Shown: piece by piece, positions 23,383-33,900 of the stretch
Layout: every line of letters begins with the position of its first letter
Numbering within the stretch: the stretch's first letter is position 1
Assembly (NCBI GenBank): GCA_029204225.1
Contig: CM055111.1
Location: forward strand, 47,757,470-47,821,469
Source: Diphasiastrum complanatum
Lineage: Eukaryota > Streptophyta > Lycopodiopsida > Lycopodiales > Lycopodiaceae
Direction: 5' to 3'
DNA: 64,000 nt
Made by a program: the position numbers and the translations under genes
The notes under the pieces: model-generated
Seen by the model: the letters and a program-made list of their open reading frames with translations, nothing else
Told to the model about the DNA's origin: nothing
The model's database searches: none

Positions 23383-24170
23383 ATAAATAAAATTGACCAA
23401 TAAAATGTGTTGCGAGGGCATGGCATCCTGCGCGTATAAGCCCATGGCCCAATGAGCACGCAAGCTAAGTTGTAATTAAAATAATAGGCTTGGGACCTTT
23501 GTAAGTAAAATAAAACTTGAGGCCCAAAGTCAATTTTAAACTTAGAGATTACTTTTTTAGAGTTGACTCCAATTTGGGACTCACATGAATCTTGTGAATT
23601 TCAATGTACTTTTTGTGGACCCTTGGATCAAGTTGGGTCCAAGATTAATGGATAGGATCAATGTAAATATTAGCCAATAGGATTTTGGGGCAAGGGCCTT
23701 CCCCATTTTATAAACAGACGCCATTTGTACTCTATTTCCATGCTTAATAGAGAGGAGGAGACTCTATCATTTTGAGAGCTCAAGCATCCTCATTTGCTAA
23801 TCACTCTTGTTTATGCTATTGTTGTGGTTTGCTTGTTATTTCCATTTCCCATGCTTTTTGTTTATGCTAGTTAAGGTTTTTCCATAAGCAATGAAATTGA
23901 GCATTTGAGCTAACTTCCATCTCATCTCTCTCTCTTTCTCTCTTCTCCTTTTTCTTCCTCTTCTATTCTATCCTTTCTCTTCACCAACAATCATGATGAA
24001 GTTAGTTAGGGGAGTAGAGTTAGTGTGAGTAGTGTTAGGGGAGGTAGACTTAGACAAAAAGTAGATACTAACTAAAAGTAGCATCTATGTATAGTTAGGT
24101 GCCTATCCAATGAACTAACCCTTGTTGACAGACGGGAGGGCTATTACAACGTCGGATCAAAGACCCTACA
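23355..24170 (+). repeat. Gypsy LTR, plus copy (816 bp)
   Basis: Starts TGTTGGGGGTATTCCC and ends AAGACCCTACA. The same 816-bp length is found inverted at 56497-57312. A CCAAT-like site (23673) and CCCATTTTATAAACAG (23701-23716) give a plus-strand promoter. Homology with the inverted copy stops exactly after CCCTACA, which supports this end. No clear polypurine tract precedes it. Confidence 0.65.
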
Positions 24171-24600
24171 ATGACAAGCCACAACATGACCATAATACAA
24201 TTTACAAGCAACATGACCAAAATTGGTCATTAGGGCCCTTTTTGGACTCAAAAAGGGCCTCTTCCTTGCCTAAACAAGTTTTCTAATCATAATTAATTTA
24301 GTGCTAATCAATCCTACGTGGCACCTTTACCTTGGGTTACCATACAAGGTGAGCAAGAGTTAAGGCCTAAATGTAGCTCTCATTTTCATAGACTATTGTA
24401 GGTTATTTGCATAGACTATAATAGGCAACTAATAGGTAAGTTACAAATTACAACTAGAGTAGGGTTAGTATAGGACGACCTTTCATTGTCCTAACTACAA
24501 TAGGACCCTAGGGATGGAAACTAGTATATGCCTAATAAAGCTTATATCATGGTTAGTTCACATTGAACTTTGACACCATTTGATTAAGGTATATTGTAAT
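24171..24600. other. Intergenic DNA with hairpin and short inverted match
   Basis: 24172-24229 is the exact reverse complement of about 53252-53309. At 24226-24251 GGCCCTTTTT and AAAAAGGGCC form a perfect 10-bp stem. No gene is seen in this stretch. Confidence 0.6.
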
Positions 24601-24640
24601 GTTCTACATAGATTCTTTTGGAAAATTTGACATCTTCAAG

Positions 24641-25091
24641 ATGACAACCAAGTATCACTTACATGTGAAGTTAGAGAAGAATTATGCGACCACCAAAGCC
24701 GCATGGCGTGTTAACTTAAATCCGTATGACATGCATTGTTGGAGATTAGAAGGAAAAAAACATATTGACCTATGGGTATGAGGTGATTTATACCCTCATA
24801 ATCCATTAGTAGATGCTTCTCCTAAATTTTCTGATGTACATAGTTTGTTAAGGTTCATTGGGGATGGTCAGAATGGACTGCTTGGCTATTGTCAAGCAAT
24901 GGATTCTCGAAGAATTCAAGCTGAGACATTGGCAAATACGGCAAACATTCATATATTGAGTATGAATGACAATTTAAGTCATTACATGGAATAAATATGA
25001 AATTGGAGCAGGAGATAAATGGTTTGAAAATAGAGCTTGCCAGTTCTGTTGCAAAAATTTCTGATATGGTGACATTAGCAGAAGAGCTTTA
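24641..25091 (+). pseudogene. Gene A-like pseudogene
   Basis: Clearly related to gene A of the 38-45 kb element (38651). Shared landmarks in order are M-T-x-Y-H-L-H-V, E-G-K-K-(H/N)-(I/V)-D-L-W, G-(D/T)-L-Y-P-x-(N/D)-P, and G-L-L-G-Y-C, all with the same spacing. A TGA at 24779 (possibly from TGG) and a TAA near 24990 break the frame, and a coiled-coil-like segment follows in another frame. No inverted repeats were found around it. It shows that gene A belongs to a dispersed family of unknown function. Confidence 0.65.
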
Positions 25092-25513
25092 GGACGTGGC
25101 TAATCCACCACTCTTGTAATCCATGATTAGTTATAGATGTTTAATCTGTCTAATCAGGAATGTTACTCGAAGTGATACAAAAAAGTTCACGAAATATATA
25201 CATTTTGCTAGATGTATCAAATACATATAGATAGACAAAAAATACAAAATATAAGTCCGCCTGTGAGCGAGACAATTTTTTTTTTGTATGCAAGATTCAC
25301 AGAGATCCAAGAAGTCCGCTATTGAGCTTTTCTGGGTCCATGAACATTTCTTCTTTATGTTCGGGTATCCTTCAGTCAACGAACGTTCGACTGTCATCCT
25401 CGGGTCTTCACTCCTTGAAGCTTTGGTCTTCGCATCTAGGCAGCTCCCTTGTGTTTCTGCAGAATGGAGCTCTAAATTTAGTAGAGCTTTGTGGCTCGAA
25501 ACAAATTGTTCCT

Positions 25514-26361
25514 TTATACTCTTACCACCTCTTTAAGGAGTTCATTGGTAACATTCATCATTATCATGTGTAGAGCCTTTTTAGCTCTCTTGTCATACCT
25601 CCCTTGATCTTGTTGTTCCATGGGCCTTTCCTCCACACCTAAAAAAATATCTAACAAGTCATTCATTTCAAGAAGTGATTCCATCCTCACCTTCCACAAT
25701 GAATAGTCGCTTGAGGTAAGTCTATCATTGCCTTCCAACATAAAACCACGTGACGTAGCCATGTTGCAATGACCTGATCTTCTCTTTCAACATGTTCCAA
25801 TGCACAAATCACTCTTTTGAATAACAACAAATGTTTTTAAAAATAAATCACAAAGATATGGAACCTCTCAATTCTCTTCTAGCACTATAACTAGCAAATC
25901 AACACATTGAATGAAGAAATTCTGATCAACCTATGATCCACCTACAATCTAATGAATCTTGCCACTTTCTAATATTGAAACACACTCTATTGAAGTACAG
26001 CAACCTCAAAAAATAGAGATCCAATAAAAAAATAAGATTTTGAAAAAATCACAAAAAATTGAATATTTCAAATTCTACATGCAATTGTGAAAAACTTGAT
26101 ATAGAATCTAGTAGCCTCTAATGAAGCTTTCCTAATGCATCAAAAATTGTCCAAATACAGTAAGCCATGTGTGAAATTAGAATTCTTTAAGTTCATAAAC
26201 CTAAATTTAGTTTTGACCTACAAAAGATCAATTCTACATATGCAAAATGCTTGATTTTTGAGTAGAAATCAATCTAGCACACTCTAGAATTGATAACTCC
26301 TCCAAATCTTTGATAAATGTGGCTTTTTTATTCATAATCTACAACGCAAGCTCTGATACGA
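25514..26361 (-). pseudogene. Copia family A gag start and leader
   Basis: On the minus strand, 25762-25514 encodes the start of a copia Gag (MATSRGFMLEGNDRL, then YSLWKVRMESLL), the usual UBN2-type N-terminus. The frame ends early at 25514 and the rest of gag is absent. 25763-26349 is the leader. At 26350-26361 the minus strand reads TCGTATCAGAGC, the primer site for initiator tRNA-Met with one change. The same gag lineage continues in the fragment at 50438. Confidence 0.7.
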
Positions 26362-26667
26362 TGTGAATATTTTGTCAATCATTAAGATCCAACATCACCT
26401 ATTGATCTTTGGTTAGAAAAACAACATTATTTACACCATTTGCAATATAGAAAATCAACATCTACTTGATGAAAGAGATGCAAACTCAACAAGATCTTGA
26501 TCAAACATCAAACTTATGATAAAATGAAGTTGTTGTCCATACAAAAATAGTAAGCTCCTATATTTCACACGTGTGGATCCGAATATCAACTAAACAATAC
26601 ATTCTACACACAAGATTGCAAGATATCACCAAGATAGTGCACCAATGGATAGATGAATCCAAGAGAA
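26362..26667 (-). mobile_element. Copia family A LTR, 3' part
   Basis: This is the end of a family A LTR (minus strand ...TTCACA). It matches 36480-36705 and 1090-1340. It is cut at 26667 by the copia B insertion and resumes at 32457. Confidence 0.65.
26663..26667. repeat. Target site duplication, left (GAGAA)
   Basis: GAGAA immediately precedes the 5' LTR of copia B and is repeated exactly at 32452-32456 after the 3' LTR, the 5-bp signature of an integrase-mediated insertion. Confidence 0.9.
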
Positions 26668-27405
26668 TGTGAAGAATTGAAAAAAGATTATCTATGTTAG
26701 ATATAGGGGTCTTATGTTTTTTACATCAAGCATCTAGATGTAGGATGCTGATAGGAATAAATTTGGCATAGATGGCAAATTATGCATTTCCACTTGTAAT
26801 GCCACTATTGAGCCAAAATAGAGTAAGAGGCTAAACACTTGCTAATTAGAGTGTAGACAAGTGTAAAGTTTTTGTTTGATGAATTCCAAGAGGTCCAATA
26901 GGATTTAGAGGTGGAACCTTGTGAGGTCCAATAGGAAATTGAGGTGTGCTTGAATATAGTCCAATAGAATCAAGAGGTGCATAGATCAATGATCCAATAG
27001 GATCAAGAGGTGACAAAATATGGTCCAATCATAGTTAAGCATAGTGGTAGCTCGTGGACCTACTAGTATCATTGTACTCCTCATTTTGAAATCAATTGAT
27101 TTGGTGATTTCATGAATTTTGTGAGTTATTGGATTTCTAGCTTTCTCTCTCTACCCGAGAGCTCATGATGCATTTTCTCTCTCTACCTGAGGAGAGCAAC
27201 TTGTTTTTACTTAGATTATTTTTTGAATACTTCCCACACGTGTGAGTGAGAGTTGGAAGTGATTGAATGCATGTAGTAGCGTGTTTTTGCCAGAGGATTC
27301 AAGATTGATCTTGAATCTCAATCTAGTCTTGATTTTGGTGCATCTACACACCTTAGGAGATCACAAGTACATGTAGTGGACAGTCCACACGTGTGAAATT
27401 CAACA
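26668..27405 (+). repeat. Copia B 5' LTR
   Basis: Begins TGTGAAGAATTG and ends GAAATTCAACA. It contains several short inverted or repeated GTCCAATAG phrases and CACACGTGTG G-box-like sites near its 3' end (27235 and 27387). No convincing TATA box was pinned down. Confidence 0.95.
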
Positions 27406-27418
27406 TGGTATCAGAGCC
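27406..27418 (+). promoter_or_regulatory. Copia B primer binding site
   Basis: TGGTATCAGAGCC begins at the first base after the 5' LTR. It is the standard initiator-tRNA-Met complement of plant copia elements. Confidence 0.95.
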
Positions 27419-28162
27419 TACCTAAGGTTACCATGCATTTTGATCCATCTAAGTGAAAAAATTTCCATCAATCTTGAGCTATAAGTTGTCAAGGCCCATT
27501 TTCCTAGCTATCTTGTTCAATCTTGGATCAAAAGAGATCAAAAGGACATTGATTGGGTCTGACCTGGTACTGTACGGAATCAGGTGCTCAGACACGTGTG
27601 AGGAACATCCAATTTCAGTTTGAAAATTCTCTCTCATGTTTGATCCATTTATCTTGCTTGATAGCTTGTTTTGAAGCTATTTTTGTCTAGTTTCTGTTGC
27701 AATCAGTTTTATTCCATTTGGTTGAGCCAATCAAAAGTTATAAGCTTTTGAAGAAGGTTAGGTAGGGCACCTAGACCTGGGTGGACACATTTGGTTTGTT
27801 CAAGAGATTGCTTGGTTGATCCAAAATCACAGTTGTATGCTTGCCAATCTCATCTATATGTGATCTAGGCACTGTTTTGAGATCTTAGCCATTTTGTTTC
27901 ATGCAATATCATTGTATTTGAGTCAAATTTGGTTTCTTAGTGTATTTCACACGTGCTAAGAGTGTTAGATCCTAACTTTGCCTATACTCCATCATTTGAT
28001 GTGAAACAGATCTTGTTTTAGAGAGATTTGAGTAGCTAGTGAGAATCAATTCACAAATTGTTGTAAGATCTTTCATAGGAGGAGATAGTACTCAATTATT
28101 GGATCCTATTGAAAGTGTGTAACAACATTTATTGTTCATCATTTGAGTTTTCTTCACTTCAA

Positions 28163-31100
28163 ATGTCTTCAATGGGTTCATCCTTGTTGGAACCAAGTGA
28201 AAGATTGACCACTTCAAATTATTCAATTTGGAAAATGAGGCTGGAGTCCATCTTGATTCTTCAAGACGTGATGGACATAGTTCTTGGCCTTGAAGAAGAA
28301 CCACAAGTTCTTCAAGAGGTTCAAAAATACAAAAAGAGAGCTAGGATGGCTCTCCACTACATTAAGATGAATGTCTCTAATGAGATATTGAGGGAGATAG
28401 GTACTTGTACAACAGCCAAAGAAGCTTGGGATTGTCTCAAGACTATCTATGAGGCTAAGAATACCTCTAGGCTTCTCACTCTTAGGAATCAAATCTTTCA
28501 AAGTAGCCAAAAGAGTGATGAGAGTGCATCTAGTTATGTTTTGAGAGTAAAAGATATTCATAGAAAGCTTGTTTGCATTGGTGATTCCATCAATCAAAAT
28601 GAGCTAGTTCAAGTCATTCTCAATGGCTTGATAAGTGAATTTGATAACCTTGTCCAATCCTATGCCATTAAGGAGGAGCTACCAAGTTTGGAGACTCTCC
28701 AAAGTGTGCTAATTTCAGAAGAATCAAGACAAGAGTACAAGCACTTGAGGATGGACAAGCTTTCTCTCACTCATAATGATGGCAAAGCTCTCTTTGCCAA
28801 GGATAAGCACAAAGAGAGGAGCAAGAACCAACATCAACAATCCTCAAGCAAGGACAAAGTCAAATCCAAAGACAAAGATGAGGAGGAAGATGATTCCTCT
28901 AATGCTTCATCATCCAAGCTCAAGAAGAAGAAGAAGATCAAGTGCTTTTATTGTGGCAAGAAAGGTCATTATGCCACCAATTGCTTCAAAAAGAAGAATC
29001 AACTCAAGCAAGCCAATATTACCAATGAGAAGGAAGATACTATTGCAAGTGATGGAGAGGGATCTCTTATGGTCTCTAGTTTCTCATCTACTCCTTTCAA
29101 GAAGGACGGCCTATGGTATATTGATAGTGGATCCTCTTCACATATGTGTAGCTTCAAGGACTCTTTCTCTTCTATTGCACCTTATGATGGAGTGAGGAAA
29201 TCAATATACACTACAAATGATTTTGAATGTCCTATTGAAGGCATAGGGAACATTCCCTTGAAGCTTGCATCCTCTAAAGTTCTTTCTCTCTCTAGAGTTC
29301 TTTATGTACCTAAGCTTACCAAGAATCTTATTAGTGCTGGCCAATTGCTTGATAATGGCCTTGATGTAGAATTCAATGTTGATACTTGCACTATCAAGAA
29401 GAATGATGAGATACTTGCATTAGGATCTAGATTTGGTGGCATCTATAAACTAGATCCAAATGAGTATGTGAATGCTTGTAATGTTGCTCTTGTGAACAAG
29501 CTCTCTATGGAGGAATTATGGCATAGGAGGTTGGGACATCCCAACTACAAATCCATGCTCTCTATGATCAAAGAGACCAAAGCTATTGGTTTGCCAAAGT
29601 CATTCTCCAAGAAGATCAAGCCTTGTGAGGCTTGTGCTGTTGCTAAATCTCACAAAAAGCCATTTACAAGATCTTCTATCAAAAGCAAGCATCCTTTGGA
29701 GTTAATCCACTCGGATGTGCATTTCTCATCAACTACAAGCAAGGGAGGAGCCACTTGTTTTGTTACTTTCATTGATGATTACACAAGATTCACTTGGATA
29801 TATCTTCTTGCTTCAAAATCTATGGTGTTTTATCATTTCCTTATTTTCAAAGCTTATGTAGAGAAGCAATTCTCATTCAAGATTAAAGATCTTAGAAGTG
29901 ATAAAGGTGGTGAATATATCTCCAATAAATTTCAAGATTTTTGTGAGCTTGAAGGCATTAAAAGAGAGTTTTCTTGTGCCTACTCTCCATCTCAAAATGG
30001 AGTGGCCGAGAGAAAGAATAGATCTCTATGTGAATGTGCAAAATCTATGATAATTGAGGCATCTTTGCCCAAAGATTTTTGGGGAGAAGCCATCAATTGT
30101 GCAAATTATCTTTGCAATAGGCTCCCACATATAGCTCTTGGAGGAAAGTCACCATATGAAATCTTTTTTTTTAAGAAGCCTAAGGTTGATCACCTTAGAG
30201 TTTTTGGATGCTTATGCTTTGTCCATATTCCCTTGGAAACAAGGAAGAAGGAAGATCCTAGTGCATGCAAAGGGATCATGGTTGGATACTCATCCACCAA
30301 GAAGGCCTATAGATTCTTTATACTCTCTACTTCTCAAGTTGTTGAAAGTAGAGATGTTGTCTTTCATGAAGATCAACACTCATCATTTGAAGAGGCCGAG
30401 ATCAAGAAATCTATGAATGCATCATCAATTATTGATTTTGAAGACAATCATGATGTGATGGGGTCGAGATTTGAAGAAGACTCTCCTCGGATTTTTTCAC
30501 CAAGAAGATCCATGAGAGATAGATCCGAGCCTAAGAGGCTCTCATATGTTGACAAAGGCAAACAAGTGGATCTTGATTCCACTAATTATGTTTTTTATGT
30601 CTCTCATGAAGAGCCAAAGAATGTACAAGAGGCACTCAATACCAAGGAGTGGTATGATGCCATGAAGCAAGAGTATGATGCATTGATCACCAACAATACT
30701 TGGGAGCTTGTGGATCCTCCATCCAACAAGCATGTGATTGGTTGCAAGTGGGTATTTCGGATCAAGTTCAATCATGATGGCACCATCAACAAGCATAAAG
30801 CAAGATTATGTGCCAAAGGATTTGCTCAAATCCATGGTCTTGATTATGAGGAGACCTTTGCATCCGTTGCAAAGATGGTGACAATAAGAATTCTTATATC
30901 TCTTGCTTGTTTTTTCAATTGGAAGGTGTTCCATTCTAAGAGCATAGATACTCCAATGGAGCAAATTGTAAAAGATCCTAATAAAGGTGATGAAAGATCC
31001 TTTGAGGACATCACACTTTTTAGGAGTCTTGTAGGCTCCTTGATTTGGCTTACCATTACTAGGCCCGATCTTAGTTTTTGTGTGCACAAATTGAGTCAAG

Positions 31101-31696
31101 TTATGCAAGATCCTAAGATCCATCATTGGAAGATGGCCAAGAGGATTCTAAGATATGTATCTTCATCTTGTGATTATGGTCTACTCTATAAAAGTGAAGA
31201 TCTATCCATTATTGGCTACTCGGATTCGGACTTTGCAAGTGACAAGATGGATCGAAAGTCTATTAGTGCATACACTATCTTTCTTGGAGGCAATCTAATA
31301 TCTTGGCTTTCCAAAAAGCAAGATACTATATCTCTCTCTTCATGTGAGGCCGAGTACAAAGCACTCACTACAACTACCAAAGAAGTGCTTTGGATCAAGA
31401 GGATATTAATGGAACTAAAGTGCATCAAGGAGGATGATCTACCAATGATCAAGTGTGATAACATCTCGGCCCAAGCTCTTGCCAATAATCCCATATTTCA
31501 TGCAAGAAGCAAGCACATAGAAGTGGCACACCATTTTGTGAGAGAAAAGCTTATTGGAGAAGAAATCTATTTGGAGCATGTCAACTCGTCCTCTTGTATT
31601 GCCGATCTACTCACCAAGCCTTTGAGCAAAAGTGCTTTCATCAAGCATAGATCTAATCTTGGAGTTATATCAAGATCAATGTTCAAATCTTCATAG
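28163..31696 (+). CDS. Copia B gag-pol polyprotein with RT deletion
   Basis: An uninterrupted frame (open from 28109). The likely start is ATG 28163 (MSSMGSSLLEPSERL), the typical Gag N-terminus. In order: Gag (UBN2-like), CCHC knuckle CFYCGKKGHYATNC, protease WYIDSGSSSHM, pre-integrase HRRLGHPNYKSM, integrase with Asp (HSDVHF), Asp (LRSDKGGEY) and Glu (NGVAERKN), and the start of reverse transcriptase (CKWVFRIKFNHDG). Near 30930 it jumps from NWKV straight to SIDTPMEQ, so the fingers/palm core with the YVDD box is missing (roughly 150-200 residues) without a frameshift. RNase H follows (GYSDSDFAS, SSCEAEYKAL). Gag, protease and integrase may still work; reverse transcription would need help from another element. 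Confidence 0.93.
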   Translation: MSSMGSSLLEPSERLTTSNYSIWKMRLESILILQDVMDIVLGLEEEPQVLQEVQKYKKRARMALHYIKMNVSNEILREIGTCTTAKEAWDCLKTIYEAKNTSRLLTLRNQIFQSSQKSDESASSYVLRVKDIHRKLVCIGDSINQNELVQVILNGLISEFDNLVQSYAIKEELPSLETLQSVLISEESRQEYKHLRMDKLSLTHNDGKALFAKDKHKERSKNQHQQSSSKDKVKSKDKDEEEDDSSNASSSKLKKKKKIKCFYCGKKGHYATNCFKKKNQLKQANITNEKEDTIASDGEGSLMVSSFSSTPFKKDGLWYIDSGSSSHMCSFKDSFSSIAPYDGVRKSIYTTNDFECPIEGIGNIPLKLASSKVLSLSRVLYVPKLTKNLISAGQLLDNGLDVEFNVDTCTIKKNDEILALGSRFGGIYKLDPNEYVNACNVALVNKLSMEELWHRRLGHPNYKSMLSMIKETKAIGLPKSFSKKIKPCEACAVAKSHKKPFTRSSIKSKHPLELIHSDVHFSSTTSKGGATCFVTFIDDYTRFTWIYLLASKSMVFYHFLIFKAYVEKQFSFKIKDLRSDKGGEYISNKFQDFCELEGIKREFSCAYSPSQNGVAERKNRSLCECAKSMIIEASLPKDFWGEAINCANYLCNRLPHIALGGKSPYEIFFFKKPKVDHLRVFGCLCFVHIPLETRKKEDPSACKGIMVGYSSTKKAYRFFILSTSQVVESRDVVFHEDQHSSFEEAEIKKSMNASSIIDFEDNHDVMGSRFEEDSPRIFSPRRSMRDRSEPKRLSYVDKGKQVDLDSTNYVFYVSHEEPKNVQEALNTKEWYDAMKQEYDALITNNTWELVDPPSNKHVIGCKWVFRIKFNHDGTINKHKARLCAKGFAQIHGLDYEETFASVAKMVTIRILISLACFFNWKVFHSKSIDTPMEQIVKDPNKGDERSFEDITLFRSLVGSLIWLTITRPDLSFCVHKLSQVMQDPKIHHWKMAKRILRYVSSSCDYGLLYKSEDLSIIGYSDSDFASDKMDRKSISAYTIFLGGNLISWLSKKQDTISLSSCEAEYKALTTTTKEVLWIKRILMELKCIKEDDLPMIKCDNISAQALANNPIFHARSKHIEVAHHFVREKLIGEEIYLEHVNSSSCIADLLTKPLSKSAFIKHRSNLGVISRSMFKSS

Positions 31697-31706
31697 ATAA
31701 TTTTTT

Positions 31707-31714
31707 AGGAGGAG
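31707..31714 (+). promoter_or_regulatory. Copia B polypurine tract
   Basis: AGGAGGAG directly abuts the 3' LTR (TGTGAAG at 31715), as expected for plus-strand priming. Confidence 0.85.
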
Positions 31715-32451
31715 TGTGAAGAATTGAAAAAGATTATCTATATTAGATATAGGGGTCTTATGTTTTTTACATCAAGCATCTAGATGTAGGATGTTGATAG
31801 GAATAAATTTGGCATAGATGGCAAATCATGCATTTCCACTTGTAATGCCACTATTGAGCCAAAATAGAGTAAGAGGCTAAACACTTGCTAATTAGAGTGT
31901 AGACAAGTGTAAAATTTTTGTTTGATGAATTCCAAGAGGTCCAATAGGATTTAGAGGTGGAACCTTGTGAGGTCCAATAGGAAATTGAGGTGTGCTTGAA
32001 TATAGTCCAATAGAATTAAGAGGTGCATAGATCAATGATCCAATAGGATCAAGAGGTGACAAAATATGGTCCAATCATAGTTAAGCATAGTGGTAGCTCG
32101 TGGACCTACTAGTATCATTGTACTCCTCATTTTGAAGTCAATTGATTTGGTGATTTCATGGATTTTGTGAGTTATTGGATTTCTAGCTTTCTCTCTCTAC
32201 CCGAGAGCTCATGATGCATTTTCTCTCTCTACTCGAGGAGAGCAGCTTGTTTTTACTAAGATTATTTTTTGAGTACTTCCCACACGTGTGAGTGAGAGTT
32301 GGAAGTGATTGAATGCATGTAGTAGTGTGTTTTTGCCATAGGATTCAAAATTGATCTTGAATCTCAATCTAGTCTTGATCTTGGTGCATCTACAAACCTT
32401 AGGAGATCACAAGTACATGTAGTGGACAGTCCACATGTGTGAAATTCAACA
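31715..32451 (+). repeat. Copia B 3' LTR
   Basis: Same ends as the 5' LTR. Scattered substitutions such as ACCCGAGG/ACTCGAGG-type changes show modest ageing. It is followed by GAGAA (32452-32456). Confidence 0.95.
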
Positions 32452-32456
32452 GAGAA

Positions 32457-33900
32457 CTCATGTATAAATATGAAATGAGATGAGAGAGAGAATGCTTCTC
32501 TTCCCATGAGTTTACATCTATTTATAACAGGTCCATGTCTCATTAATGATCTTGGTTTCCCTCCATAACAAAAACCCTACTATTAATGTGGACTAGATTC
32601 AATGAACAAGATATTCAAATTTGAATCATCCAAATTGGACCTCCTACATTTTCCCTTGATATGGTTTAAGTTTGGATCAATTTCACCATGTAATCTGGCG
32701 CCATGCAACATTGTATTCTCTCAATGTTTTAAAAAGACTTTCCAAGTCTGTAAAACATTATAAGATAATTTATTGTTAAGGTTTTTAGCCTTGAGTAGGC
32801 CCAACAAGTCGTACATGGGCCCCTAGAGGCAATTTCACATACTTCTAGCTTAATGTTGGAATTTTGTCAATTTTGCATGTAGAAGAGGGTGCATTTTTCC
32901 TAGTGTGGAAACCTGTGGACCAAGGCAAATCATGCAAAGACTCATTGCATGTAGAGAGAATGTGAAAACCCATGCATAAAAGTGCATGCTTGAGACTTAG
33001 CATGTGGGACACGTACTTTGACACTTGGAAGCCATGTACATCACATATTATTTGTTTCTTATCTATAAAAGAGACCTGCTAGTGGGTGCACTTTTGATGG
33101 AGAGATATTTCTTACATATGCTATAGTGTTTTGCTCTCTTGTGTGGTAGATTTCTTGCTCATTAATGATAGTGTTATGCTCTCCATATGGTTTCTTGAAT
33201 GGTGTTTAGTTGGATCTTGTTTCTTTCATTGTATCTTGCTAATGTTATGTTCTTCATGCTGGAAATTTGTGGACAACAAGTATTTGAGATCCATTTGGCC
33301 TAATTGAAGGAGCAATATCAAAGATTAATGATGCTAGAATGCTCCCTACAACACACACTATCATTCTAGATAATGAAGCAAGTTTCTTTCATGAGTATTT
33401 TGTAATTTTCTGCTCACATCCTCTTCATCTTCTTAGTTGTCCACCATAGCTGGGTAGATCCAATCGCTTCATAAGTATGATCAATTAATCGCATGTCAAC
33501 AAATTTACAATTTGCTAGCAATTTACTTTTGCATGTGCAAGTATTAGTCCATGCATGTTGCATGCATGTCTCTTGATTTTTTCAGATTGCTTGCATGTTG
33601 CCATATATGCTTGCATGTCGAATGCATGTTAGTGGTTTTAATCTATTTTGAGTTGTCGAAGACCATCAAGGTCTCCTAGATTGGTAAACCTTGATTCAAA
33701 GATTCTTTCTATCTCTATTCTCAGTTTTACAACATCCCTCACTTTCTAAAAATGGTAATTCAAAAACATTTGAACTAAAATAACTTTGAAATGTTAATCT
33801 CTAAGTCTAAAATGTTAAATAAACAAATTATGACCAAACTTGACTAAACTAGTTGAAATCTCTCACAAGTTTTACTATGATCCTTTGTGTACGCTACAAA
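32457..33900 (-). mobile_element. Copia family A LTR, 5' part, with inner insertion
   Basis: Continues the family A LTR interrupted at 26667. It matches 1360-1690 on both sides of an extra block of about 1.06 kb (about 32667-33735), which the copy at the window start lacks. The matched phrases are TTATAACAGGTCC and CCCTCCATAA before the block, and AAATAAACAAAT and ACTAAACTAGTTGAA after it. Confidence 0.5.
32855..33734 (+). mobile_element. Possible solo LTR
   Basis: Lies inside the extra block. It starts TGTTGGAATTTTGTC and ends TTTACAACA, with TATA-like TCTATAAAAGAG at 33061-33072. No matching 5-bp flanks were found (CTTAA versus TCCCT), so the limits are uncertain. Confidence 0.3.

Larger units (their letters stand above)
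26668..32451 (+). mobile_element. Copia family B retrotransposon, complete ends
   Basis: A 5784-bp element with TG...CA LTRs (738 and 737 bp), a 5-bp GAGAA target duplication, a tRNA-iMet primer site, a polypurine tract and one long gag-pol frame. By eye the LTRs differ at roughly 20 positions (about 2-3%), so the insertion is fairly recent. It sits inside an older copia A LTR of opposite orientation. The element kept its frame but lost the reverse transcriptase core. Confidence 0.95.

Noticed and set aside
30542-31494. Minus-strand frames opposite copia B
   Set aside because: Shadows of the gag-pol frame.
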